The notes under the pieces are model-generated. The model was not told the origin of the DNA. It saw only the letters and a program-made list of their open reading frames with translations, and did not search any database. A DNA stretch of 64,000 nt from Rhytidiadelphus loreus (Eukaryota > Streptophyta > Bryopsida > Hypnales > Hylocomiaceae): assembly GCA_947034895.1 (NCBI GenBank), contig OX344765.1, forward strand, positions 8,313,001-8,377,000, read 5' to 3'. The position numbers and the translations under genes were made by a program. Shown here in pieces: positions 25,873 through 36,281 of this stretch (the first letter of the stretch is position 1; the number at the start of each line of letters is the position of its first letter).

Positions 25873-26828
25873 CCCCTAAATGCCCAGGGGCTTTTTTGAA
25901 CTTCTTGGAATTTGCTCTAAATTGAACAAAAGGCCAATACTTTGATAAGCTTTATAAAAAAAATTGCATTGTAATCAAACTAGACTTGTTAGAGATCACA
26001 TGGGGAAAGAAAACACAATAACAAGGTAGGAGGCCCATAAATTGCCCATTTAAGAGCTGAAATTGAATTTTGGGGAAGTGAATTTTCTTGAAATATTTTT
26101 CAGTAAATTTCCCTTGAAAGACATGTGGAATTGGCATTTAATCCAAGTTGTTTCATATTTTTTGGAGCTTTGTGGAATTAGTTATGAAATTTTGAAGTTT
26201 AAATGTTATAGGACTCTAAAACCACCCACTTCCTAAAATGTACATTGTTGAAGATTGTGAAAAAAATACATGTATGAATAGTGCACATTTGAAGAGGTGG
26301 GTGATTTTAGAGCCTATGCACTTTTAGAACCTCTTACCTTATGACTTTTGGACTGAAAGATTATAATGGTTGATCATAAGGGTGTTAAAACTTTGAAAGT
26401 GGTTTGAAGTCTTTCAATCCTCCTCTTTTCACATGTCAAATCTCAAATTGAGGTCACCAAATAAATATGAAGTTAAAGGGCATAACATGAATAACCCCAA
26501 TCAATTTATGGCTTCTTAAACTATACTTTACAACTTTTTTAAATGAATTTCTCATGTGATTTTTTCTCCAACATCTATCTTAATGTTTTGAGGCTCATTT
26601 CCAAGAGCCCTCAACACTAGAAAACTAAGATTGCAATGGACACCCTTGCAAAAAACTTGAGTAGAAAAATCATAATCATTCATTTTCAAAATCAAAATTT
26701 TGATGCTAAAATCAGACTTCAAAAATAATTTTTGAAAAATACAATTACTAAAAATAGTAACTTGATAAGGTTTTATTTAACTTCAAAGTTTTGTGAACAC
26801 CAAAATTTGGTGTCTCGGGCATTTAGAG
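25873..26828. mobile_element. TTAA/CCCCTAA-type terminal-inverted-repeat element, 956 bp
   Basis: The left end reads TTAA then CCCCTAAATGCCCAG. The right end is the imperfect inverse, CTCGGGCATTTAGAG, followed by ATTG, which looks like a decayed TTAA. The terminal repeat is about 13 bp. The 956-bp length is within one base of the 955-bp element at 40149. There is no open frame of interest, so it is non-autonomous. It includes one copy of the short interspersed sequence also seen near 3650 and 44281. Confidence 0.6.
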
Positions 26829-27837
26829 ATTGATCTGACCCTCTCTTCCATGACATTTTAGAATATTGTGAATGCACTTGCCACACTCTATCATTCCTTG
26901 TAGCACAATTTTCTCACATTCAAACTATTTGACTTGTACTATAACTGTCTTCCAAATATTCTAATTCCTATTAGGTGGGGAGAAGAGATATATGATAGCA
27001 ATCTACATAGAATAGTGAAATTAGGTTTCCCCTCACTAATTTCTCAACAATTGACAATATATAAATGTTTACTTTTATTGAACAAGAGTGCACTATTTTG
27101 AATTGGGTATTGTTGTAGTTGGGACTCATGAACCTCCTTGTGTACAAATGGAAATATTTGTAGAAGTATTTGTTGGCTTTGATGGCTTATAAAGTACCAT
27201 TTTGGGGGTAAGGCAACCTAATTGTATAAACTATAAAACAACCTAATTTCACTATTATTCTATGCAGGGAAGAAACCTTGGAAGCATTTGGGGAGCCAAC
27301 CCATTTCTAGTCACCTCCCATTCCCAACCTATAGACCATCCTATTTATGTGAAGTTGTTGCATAGTTTGAGGAGCAATTGTGGCGCATTATGATTGGCTA
27401 CAAGGCTATCAATATTGCAACCAACCCTTGGTTGATTTGGCAGTCAACCTATGGTTATAAATAGAAAGGTCTATATCACCATTGTAGGTAGGAGAGAATC
27501 TTCCACTAAAAAATTCATAGTAATTACATTTTGTGTAATAAAATTCTGAAAAATATACAATCCTTCCAGATTCTATTTCTGTACTTGGGAAAAAATTCGG
27601 CACTCCAAAAACTTGTGCTCCAAATATACGTAATTGCTTAAGTGGTTGGAAATGGGTCGTCTCCCCTATATGGCTATATCAGAAGATGCCAACGTTAATT
27701 TTAATTCTGATAAAATCTTGTACCGCACAGTACTGTACAAGACAGCACAGTCAGGTGGTTTGTATGAAGAGAAGTCCATAATTACAAGTCCTGCACAACA
27801 GATTGACAATACTGGAGTATGCAGCAGCTAGTGCAGA
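26829..27837. other. AT-rich intergenic DNA
   Basis: No gene recognised on either strand. A TATAAATAG-like sequence occurs near 27455, but nothing coding follows it. Confidence 0.35.
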
Positions 27838-28110
27838 TCATTTTTTTTTTTTTTTCATTTTTTATGAAGAGCCAAGGTGGCAATATAAAATGTTATAGTG
27901 TTACTTCAAATTTCAACATTCATCCACATATTGGATAGAAAATATCGCATTAGTTAGCACATATCATATGTGCATAATTCTGTTTTCATCCACAATCTGG
28001 CAATTTCATCTTTTAATGTGAAGTTTTCTAGCAAAAAACAAACAAACTTTATGATTAGTGCAATGTGGCACTATAATGCCAAAAAAAAGCCCTGGTGTAG
28101 ATTCCTCAAT
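27838..28110 (-). mobile_element. short interspersed element, family A, copy 2
   Basis: The reverse complement matches 4147-4440 end to end, including ATATTTTCTATC, ATATGTGGATGAATGTTGAA and the GTGCCA...ATTGCACTAA terminus. Both copies end in long A/T homopolymers. It has no coding capacity. Confidence 0.6.
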
Positions 28111-30006
28111 CACATTTTCATTCTAAGTTTTTGTTTACTAGTTGAATGAATACTTTGATCATTTAATTAAGTAATTCTCTTGCTGGAGGAGATCTATTCT
28201 CTAAATCTACGGATATGGATAAAAACTTGCCAAATATGGAAGAAAACTTATTTTGTTCAATCGAAATTGTGTACACTTCTTTAAAATTAAGGAGTGATAT
28301 TGCCCCCCGGATTTTACAACTGTTTAGCAATTTCATCCTTTTTGAGACGAGGGGAAATAAGTCTTCAAACTTTCCCCTGAATTTTTTTTTAATGCTTCTG
28401 AGCAATTTGAGCAGAAAAAGAGACCCTTGATCTACTTGTGCTTCAAAACTGGTTTGCTATCATTCACTGCATTACTGGTAATTATTAGATGTCGAGCTAT
28501 CACTATGCTAAACTTGTTTAGAATTGAGTTACTTCTCGATGATCCAAAGCTTGGATTAATTCCTAATGGACAAAATTAATGGAGTTACTTGCTAATGGAA
28601 GATCGAAGAGGCGGAAACAAGTTAGATCTCCAATTCAAAGATCAGTGTGAAAAAAGAGTTGTGTGGACCATTGTTCTATTATTTGTACCACCGAGGTCGT
28701 GGACTCGATCAGATTGCAAGTGCTTCCTTCAGTTTAAATGATGGATATTAGTGAATGGTGAAAGAATTAATATTGCATTGGACGTATATATATATATATA
28801 TATTGTGACATGCGAGTCCAACAAATGCATGCCATGTGAAGTGTGGTAGGTGCAGGACTTCAATTCACAAAGAACTTCAGCCTGATCGAGGTACTTTATT
28901 TGCTCGGCAGATATTGATACTTTCGGAGGTAGTGCCAAGATGGCGATCGATGGGCTTGAAATTTGGTGAAGCACTGTGTTGTCTGAATTTAGTATCGGCA
29001 TTCAATAGTACACGTCGTCAAGTTTTTCCTGCAGGGTAAGTTACTCAAAAACGAGTTCTTCCTTTTTATTCCCTTTTATTTTTCTTCCTTTTTGATTGCT
29101 TTGTTTATTTTTCATTTAAAGGTACAGAGTAATACGAAGATTGAAAACCACTGTATAATACCCTTTATCACACAAAGCAATTTAATATTGAACTAGAAAT
29201 CCGAGTAAAGAAAAGTCAGAACAGTTGTAGTCCATATTCCAGCAACCTTACTGAGTGCAGACTTCTCTGGCAAGCTAAATATGCAAAACAGAAGAAGATC
29301 CAACACCGAGGCGCGGGTGTCAATCACAGTATTTTAATCAACAAAGGAAGTTGCCTTTCATTCATGACATGCTGTGCATGATAATTACTTCTAAACGCCA
29401 CAGTTTTGAACATTGATCGATTGAGTATATTCCTGAACTACAAACGCTCGATCTCAACAGGAAGAGATATACAAACGCTTCAATCAGAATCTTACTCCAT
29501 CGATCGTGATTATTCTTATGCTATGCTTTCTGGCATAGCTCTAGCTAGTATACTTACTTTTTCCCAAGTCTCAACTAATGGGTCGCAAATCAAACTGGGA
29601 GCTGCTGTCCAAAACCTCCACTGACTGACAGCCAGGCACGGTTATTCTTGTACTGTATGCACCGCACCCTTGTTCATTTTACTCAATCGTGTATACTGCA
29701 CAATGCATTCGGAAAACTTTTAGACTGAAAAAAAAAAAAATCAGAATAAACCCGTCAATCCATAAGAATGAATTTGAAATAAATCGACCCCAATGACGTG
29801 AGTGCAGGAAGTTAGAGAATTGAACCAGAGATGGGTGGACTCTTTGGTTGAACCCCCGCCACCATTGCAATGGAAAAAAAAGGGGGTGTTACGTTCTTTT
29901 CACCAGACATTCAAATTTTTAAACTCGAAAAGTGGAAGAATGACAATCAATCATGATTCTCCTGCACTGCCACTAGCTAGTCGATGACATGACGTACCCA
30001 CTGTGC
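28111..30006. other. intergenic DNA without a recognised gene
   Basis: It contains a short alternating TA microsatellite (about 28785-28802). A GC-richer stretch at 28820-29040 has an open frame but no recognised family. The DNA just right of 29640 is downstream of the minus-strand lipid-transfer gene and may hold its 3' region or a further exon. Confidence 0.35.
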
Positions 30007-30351
30007 TTAATACTTACTTCCGCAATGGGTACCGCTAAGCTCGTGGCGGCCACAGGCCTTGGGAATGGCGAGCACATTTTTGATGTAGCTGAGTGGGTAG
30101 TTTTTGGAGTCCACGAACTGGCTGCACATGCAGGCGGCGTTGTAGTTCATGACTGCTCCGCAGCAAGGCTGCTCCGGCTGAGGAGGGTAAGGACCCTTCA
30201 CCGTTTTCAAGCACGGCAACAACGTCTCCAAGTTGCACTGCTGCCCATATGCCGTGCTCCCCATCACCACCATAAGCGTGGCCGCCACCACGGTCACCAC
30301 CACAAAAGCACGATCATTCCGTCCCAACAACGCGCCACCTTGTCTCGCCAT
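30007..30351 (-). CDS. non-specific lipid-transfer-like protein (8-Cys motif), 114 aa
   Basis: A secreted helical protein of the nsLTP/hydrophobic-seed-protein fold, expected to bind lipids in the apoplast. A signal peptide (hydrophobic AFVVVTVVAATLMVVMG, ending near AYGQQ) precedes eight cysteines at 39, 47, 63, 64, 74, 76, 100 and 110, in the order C-C-CC-CXC-C-C. Spacing is 7, 15, 9, 1, 23 and 9, closest to the type-d LTPs common in bryophytes. The ATG at 30351 gives MARQGG. The frame ends at TAA (30009-30007), but an excellent donor (GGAA|GTAAGTATT) overlaps the last codons. The real transcript may therefore splice there and end in a different tail. A TATAAG lies 137 bp upstream. Confidence 0.88.
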   Translation of the reverse strand: MARQGGALLGRNDRAFVVVTVVAATLMVVMGSTAYGQQCNLETLLPCLKTVKGPYPPQPEQPCCGAVMNYNAACMCSQFVDSKNYPLSYIKNVLAIPKACGRHELSGTHCGSKY

Positions 30352-30487
30352 CTTCCGATCCAAGTACTCCACTCGACGACAACGTTCACCGAATCAAACT
30401 GTTGGGCAGCATGAAATCGATGCCCTGCAGCAGCAGCAAGCTTAGCCAGGGCCAAAGTGTGGGGAAGATGACGGGACGAGGGTGTGA

Positions 30488-30493
30488 CTTATA
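30488..30493 (-). promoter_or_regulatory. TATA-like box of the lipid-transfer gene
   Basis: On the minus strand the sequence reads GCTATAAGTC, 137 bp upstream of the start codon. Position and sequence fit a core promoter; the transcription start is not otherwise supported. Confidence 0.4.
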
Positions 30494-30958
30494 GCACGAC
30501 ACCACGGCTCGTGAGCATGACGAGCATGACCCGTGGCACTCGAGAACCCTTGGCAGGATCGGAACTGGTACGTTGGGAGGTGGTCGATCAGGCACGGAGT
30601 CTGTACCGGAATTTTTCACATTGTTTTCATGTCGTCAGGGCTTAGCTAATCAGTTGGTATATCAACTGAGCTTGCTCCTGAATGAAAGCAGTCATCTTTC
30701 CTTCGTCTCTCCATCTCATCTGAAGCAATTGGTACGTAATCCTTTTATCAGGTGACTTTAATTCTCAGGTAGCCGTAGGCTTGGGGTGGGTCCAGTAGTT
30801 TGCCAGTGTAGTCGTCATCTAGAGTGCTGCCCTGGAATGAACGGTTGGAGTGACCATCTCGCTTAAAATTAGTTGTATGAAATCACTGAACTCACTGAAC
30901 TCGACTAACTGGATCTGATCTGCTTATCTTTTTTGCAGGCACCTATAGAGACACTCTC

Positions 30959-31345
30959 ATGGCAAAACTCGTTCATCTCTTTGCGGCTTTGGCTTTGGTC
31001 ATGGCCATGGCCTCACTCCAAGGGCGTTCGCAGCCATTTCCACGGAGAAATGGCTGCTGCAACATGCCTCCTGGACAAATGGGGCCTTGCTGTTCTCGGC
31101 AGCCTCAAGCCCCTTGCTGCAACGGCAACGGTGGGGGTGGAGGTCAGCCGTCTGACTGCTGCGACCTTGCTTCTGACCAGCACCAACGTTGCTGTGACTA
31201 TAGAACGCATTTTGAGAATACTCCATGTTGCACCGGCCAAATTCCCGCACCACCAGCAATCATTGACTTGCCATTGGCATGTATGGAGGGTAGCCTCAGA
31301 GTCAACCTCACTGTTTGCTGCGCAGCAGTTAATATTGGTGGCTGA
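30959..31345 (+). CDS. secreted protein with seven Cys-Cys pairs, 128 aa, unrecognised
   Basis: The ATG at 30959 follows an acceptor (TTTTTTGCAG, ending 30938), so there is probably a leader intron. The N-terminus MAKLVHLFAALALVMAMASL is a clear signal peptide, probably cleaved near residue 24. The mature part holds CC pairs at 33-34, 44-45, 53-54, 67-68, 78-79, 90-91 and 120-121, plus a single Cys108: 15 cysteines in about 104 residues, separated by Gly, Pro, Gln and Asn. The spacing is not the 8-Cys lipid-transfer motif, the hydrophobin pattern, or a knottin pattern I know. The odd cysteine count leaves one free for a possible inter-chain bond. An AATAAAAAG (about 31448) could be the polyadenylation signal. 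Function unknown; it may act in the cell wall or apoplast. Confidence 0.72.
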   Translation: MAKLVHLFAALALVMAMASLQGRSQPFPRRNGCCNMPPGQMGPCCSRQPQAPCCNGNGGGGGQPSDCCDLASDQHQRCCDYRTHFENTPCCTGQIPAPPAIIDLPLACMEGSLRVNLTVCCAAVNIGG

Positions 31346-31639
31346 AATTGCCTCTTTAGGTAGTTTGAGGTGCAATGTGCACATGTTATATGGTAAATTC
31401 CCCTATCAGGATAGGGATGATTAATTTGCATTTTGTTTTACAATATTAATAAAAAGTCACACCTCCCTTGATTGGGTGGATGGACATATTATATACAATC
31501 AATGTATTTTGCATACAATTTGTGTATTTTGCATATAATCAAGAAATTCAAACCATTACAAGAGAACGGCGCCCATATATAAAAAGGAAGTGACAATTTT
31601 TTTTTTGTCTGAATCAACAAACGGACGGACGGACGTGCA

Positions 31640-32500
31640 AAAGACGATAACAAACATCAAGCGTTGTCGGATTTCTAGCACCTGCGGAAGGCCGGGGGCA
31701 AAGCGATCAGGTACACCAAGAAGAACGATGCGATTCGGGCTTTTCGAGGGCAGGGTTGAAACTTCTTTGGAGTTTCTCTCGCAGAAAACCGATTGCAGCT
31801 TATTCGCGTTCGGGTCGCATTCGAAGAAGCGACCGAACAATTCAGTTTTAGGGCGCATGTTCGACCAGAAGGTGTTCGATACGATGGAAATTGGAATCGG
31901 GAATTTGAAGTCGATGGAGTCGCGTGGAGGGGGTAAGAAAGCCGCCCGCAAGCCGGGTCGAAACCCTGATTTGCTTTCATAGTTGAGTCCGACCCTAAGT
32001 TTCGTCATTTCAAGGAGGTTATAGTGGATTTCATGCGTGGAGAAGTTATCGAGACGATCAATTTGCAAGGATTAGACAAGGTTTTTCTCTGTATTGCAGT
32101 GGGAGAAAAAGTTGTATTCAAGCATTGTGCTGCTCGGTTTAAGAAATCCGGAACGAAAGTCCCCGGGTGGAGCTCATCGAAGCTGGTCCGTGTATGGACA
32201 TGGTCCTGCGACGGAACCGCGGGCCGGGCACTGATTTGCGGAAGGAAGCCATGCGACTTGCACCGAAGACGACGAAGAAGATTATATCAGCACGGACTCC
32301 TTGACTGGCAAAGTTGTCCGCATGTATGTTCCGTCTCAGGAGGTCGGCGAGATGGCCTTGACGAAGATGAAGGGGTTGAAGCTAAAGCTGTCTCGAAGAA
32401 GACCAGAGCGAAAGCGATGCAGGTCTTGTCAACATGGGCGAAGCCGAGGGCCCTCCCAACAAAAAGCTAAAGAGCAACGGCTTGTAGTTTACAAAACATG
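31640..32500 (+). pseudogene. RPF2: intronless, frameshifted RPF2 (Brix-domain) pseudogene
   Basis: RPF2 helps build the 5S RNP into pre-60S particles. The colinear likeness is split over three frames. It begins with RKAGGKAIRYTKKNDAIRAF (about 31683-31742, after an in-frame stop) and continues with ETSLEFLSQKTDCSLFAFGS, HSKKRPNNSVLGRMFDQKVF (31760-31880) and FKEVIVDFMRGEVIETINLQ, GLDKVFLCIAVGEK (about 32011-32115). A shifted ELIEAGPCMDMVLRRNRGPG follows, then KVVRMYVPSQEVGEMAL (about 32308-32358). The N-terminal part is missing. The absence of introns across about 850 bp suggests a processed retrocopy. Several stops and shifts make it non-functional. Confidence 0.82.
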
Positions 32501-33054
32501 AAAGAGTAGAAGTATCAGATTTTGAGGTCATTACTCCAATTAAAAACGGTAATGGTTTGGGGCATCCCTGAGCCCCATAACGATTTTGCACTAAATACGA
32601 GTGCTTGGACCTGATATTCACAATCTTAATCCTGGAGGGATGTTATATGAACATGATCATGCAGTAAGTAATGAAAGTAGAGGCATTGAATTCTTTTTCT
32701 GTCAGCCTCCTTCATTCCGGCATTGGAGACTCGTAGAGCAGGTATTGTGCCTCCTCTTTCTCTTGCAGTGATTATTTCAGCTTTGTTTTGATTACGGTAT
32801 GTGTTTTAAGTTTTCTATGCCCCGAGGACTTTGTGGGCTTCGGCCTAATTTTAGGTTTTGTAGACGTGGTTCATTCTTAAGGCGAGGCAGGGCAGGTGCA
32901 TATGCGTCAGGCAAGGAAGGGATTTAGGGTTTGGAGCTCTTGGGTCGTGTATGCTCTGCCTGAGCCCTCCTCACACACATCTCCCCGCTCACCGAATTCG
33001 GCCTCATCTTGCCCACGCCATCGCCGCTCCTGCTGTCCGCCACCGGGCCATGCC
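32501..33054. other. flank and GC-rich leader of the TAF4-derived locus
   Basis: From about 32880 the sequence is GC-rich and C/T-rich before an ATG at 33055, resembling an old promoter and 5' untranslated region. It includes TTTAGGGTTT near 32922. There is no separate gene. Confidence 0.4.
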
Positions 33055-36000
33055 ATGGATCCCGGCCTTATAAGCTGCTTGAAGACGATGAGGTAAATGT
33101 TTCACCTCTGCTCTACTCGAGACTCAATGCACTCGCTTCAGGCCTTTCCTCTGTCTGGAGCTTCCGCTTTTTGTACATTCTGTTTGGTGCGACAGTGCTG
33201 GATTGAGTGCATTTGATCACATTCGGGTGGAGGTGTTGGATCAATGCATTAAGAATTGGTTCTGTGCGGAGTGCGGTGCGCTTAACGGTGCCGTTGGTAG
33301 GATTCTGGGGGGATTTGTGTGTTTGCCCTAAAACCATATTTGGAAGAGGGATAATTGGAAGTACTTCGTGGAGGTTCTGAATTGCAGTCTGGTTACTTGT
33401 TCGCGCCCCGAGAAGCTTCATGTTTCGTTGATTGACGCTCGCTCCGAGTGAAGTCTGCTTGTGGTTGCTTTTAAGAGTAAATCTATAGCATCTTTCGTGG
33501 ATAAATAATGGTCAGAATAAAATGAAATCATCGTTGAAGTGTAACTTGGTCTTTTTTCCCCTTTCAAACAGGTCAGGAGAACTGTGCTGATGAAACTGGC
33601 ATTGAGGTGGTAACAGTGGAAGTTCCTTGGCCAGAATCAAGTGAGAGAGGCATTGATTTTGCTAAACTTTTGCTGCTTCATCCTCTTGTTCTGGTAAATG
33701 ATCTAGGCAAAGGGAAAGACGACCAAATTCAAGAGTTTGGAATTAGGAGATCACCTTGTTGTGTTGTCAGGTTTCCTGCTGGGAAGAAATCTATATATGG
33801 TGGTTATCAGTATCCATCAACAGAGGATGTTTCCGTCTAGGTCATGTTGCACTCTGAGGATGACTCTTCTCGACTTCACTTGTCCGGTAAAATTGATGGT
33901 TCAGACTCTATAGTATCTGGACTGGTGTATTTGATAAGCAGGCTATGATAAATCTGGAAGCAAGGCCTCATGAACGGGATTTGGCTTGCAATTTCGTGAC
34001 TTTCATCAACAAAAACGCTTTTGATTCTTGTGCTTTGCACTTGGAAAACAACAAACGGAAACCTCAGGGGAAGGCGATTCAAATGATATTTGAATGGCTA
34101 AGGCCAGAGCTGAGTGCCGATTCGATGTGTATGTGTGGTGTAACTGGTTCGCTAACTCAAATATCGGACTATAGCCGATGAGAAGCATGATCGACAAGTT
34201 GAAGCATTGCACAACAGTGAGGAGAAACAACACGTTGGTTTTGATCCTACTCCACTCTATGAAGCAGTGATGCCAAGCAGGTAGACATTCGCTTCAGTTG
34301 AGCTAGTTGGATTCTCTTTGAAGGAGACAGGAATTTTCTGTGCGTTGCTGTGAACCATGGTTGAGACTTCACTGTGATTCTAGCTGCTTAAGAAGTGTTT
34401 GGTAGCAAATGGAAAATATTTCTAGATTGCTGTTCCTTTATTTTGAACTCTTCTATCATGTCTCATTCTTGACTTAATGTCGTCCATAAATAATACATGT
34501 AAACAGAAACTGTACTGGATGCCTTGCTTATAATTTCATTGCTGGGGCTGCTTGTAATGTAGGACTGAGCGTTCTGTACCAGAGATTTAAGGATGGTGTA
34601 GGGTTTATTATTTGGGGACTTTTCACGATGGTCATCTTGAAATTAGATTTTTTCAACCTGACCTTATGATGCTTTCTTTCAGCAATGTCGATGTGAGATC
34701 TGAAGATCTTAAAGTCGGTGTTGGGATAGGGTTGGGAGCGATGTCGGGTGTATTGAGTGGGTATGTATGCAACTCGTCATCGGGGAGATGTGATGTATGC
34801 ACACTAATATCATATGGTTTTGTGCAAATGGATGCAGCTGCGAAAGGTGGGTTGAGGACCGTGAGTGAAGACGTGGAGAGATGTGTGTCCATGGTACGCG
34901 CTCCTTGTCAGCGCATGTGGGATTACTTGTATCTGAACGATTTTTGAAATATAGGGATTGAAAACAAATTCAATTTTAGAATGGTTGTCGGCAATATTGA
35001 GGAGTGTATGGTTTGAAAATTTGTGCATGGCACATGTGGGACCCTGTTTACCTAGGAACTGACGGCTTGGGTTTGAGGAGCGATTGAGGTCTATGCACTA
35101 TAAGTTGATAAAGTATTCAAAACAGGTGTGTCGATTTTTACGTATATATTTTTTACTGTTTTGGTATCTGTTGACGAATGATTCAAGCGGTACTTGGTTC
35201 AGCTAGACTTCTGGTGGGGACTAAGCTAGTTTTGAACAGGGGTGTCATACCATATCTGGATGTGTGGAGAAGGATTAGTTAAGTAATTTCTTTTAGGTGC
35301 GTCTTTTTCTGTAATTACTTTGGATACAAAAAAAAATTCTGTAATTTCTGATTAAGGTAGACTGAGTATTGACGTTGAGAAAGTGATGATTTATGCAGCG
35401 TTGTGATACGAAAAAGACGCACATAGTGAAAAATTACGACCTCAGGAGGCAAGTTTTGTTGCTGAAGAGAAGGGACAATGAGGCCATGGAGAAGAAGCAA
35501 GCAGATGACAATGAACGGTTGCGCAAACTGAATGAGGTGAGCCAGGAATTGTCCTAGGAATTTTAACTCGTCTGACATGGTGTTTCTAACTAGTTGGTGG
35601 TGTGGTTGTTCTTCTAAGATGAGTTGTTGCCAATGGTGAGTTCCTGGTTGTGGATGAGCTCACGCTTAGTGCTCTAATTTTAGGCTGATTTGTCATGTCC
35701 TTAATTGGCAATTTGTTGGAATGTTCTATGAGCTTTCATGCTTGCACAGGTACGGGTTGTATCCATGGGAGAGAGTTGTTTGTTAACAGCTGACATGGTT
35801 TGCATGTTGCTCTCAGAAGAAGGATAAAGGGGCTCTTACTGATGGCGACAATGAAGATTTGAGACTGAAGACCCAGAAGGTAATGTCGAGATCATGTTTG
35901 TCTGTGGCCATTTTCAATTTTGCTAACAAAAGAAAATCAACTTGATAGTTCTGGCTGGGTGGTCTTGGTGGTTACCCTCGTTTGTCTTACACGGTTGGAT

Positions 36001-36281
36001 TAGGAAAAGTAAAAAAAATCTAGTGCTTGTTTAATTTGAAGAATAAAGTTGATTGTTGGTGGATAGACGGACTTGTTTGGTCTCTGCGGTGGTTGATGTT
36101 GGAGGTTGCTTGTTTCTCAAAGGCTCAACAAGAAGAAGATGACAAAATGAGGATGAAGGCAGTGAATGTGGCTGCAAGAGCTACGGTTGGAGCAACCGAT
36201 ATGCTGTCAAAATGGCAAATGATGACAGCTCAGGGGCTTGGAAAACGGCAGGGTGGAGACACATGTGCGCATTGGACGTAG
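33055..36281 (+). pseudogene. TAF4: broken TAF4 (TFIID subunit 4) locus, N- and C-terminal exons only
   Basis: TAF4 is a scaffold subunit of TFIID. Exon-like 33055-33092 encodes MDPGL; one base is missing, and the next frame reads YKLLEDDE before GTAAAT, matching the family's MDP..KLLEDDE start. After a long gap, 34838-34893 encodes AAKGGLRTVSEDVERCVSM, which resembles the histone-fold-adjacent TAF4 domain. Then 35399-35536 (VKNYDLRRQVLLLKRRDNEA, KKQADDNERLRKLNE), 35817-35879 (KKDKGALTDGDNED) and 36123-36281 ([31 protein letters not shown], stop TAG) form the conserved C-terminus with intact splice sites. The central part, including the RST and most of the TAF4 domain, is absent. Loss of function is likely. 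A short transcript from the three intact 3' exons remains possible. Confidence 0.68.
33572..34280 (+). pseudogene. unrecognised coding relic inside the TAF4-derived locus
   Basis: From an acceptor-like CAAACAG (ending 33571) the frame reads EVVTVEVPWPESSERGIDFA and KLLLLHPLVLVNDLGKG up to a stop at 33838-33840. It continues in the same frame (SGKIDGSDSIVSGLVYLISR) and then, after a shift near 33940, reads INLEARPHERDLACNFVTFI, NKNAFDSCALHLENN and KAIQMIFEWLRPELSAD. The codon-like continuity over 700 bp with only a stop and a shift suggests a decayed gene copy without introns. I do not recognise the family. It does not match TAF4 and may be an independent insertion. Confidence 0.45.

Noticed and set aside
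28785..28802. TA repeat as a promoter
   Set aside because: Simple microsatellite without a gene nearby in a fitting position.
30959..31384. Overlapping frames on both strands (30999-31384) and a + frame starting at 30933
   Set aside because: Only the frame from 30959 has a signal peptide and regular cysteine pattern; the others are shadows.
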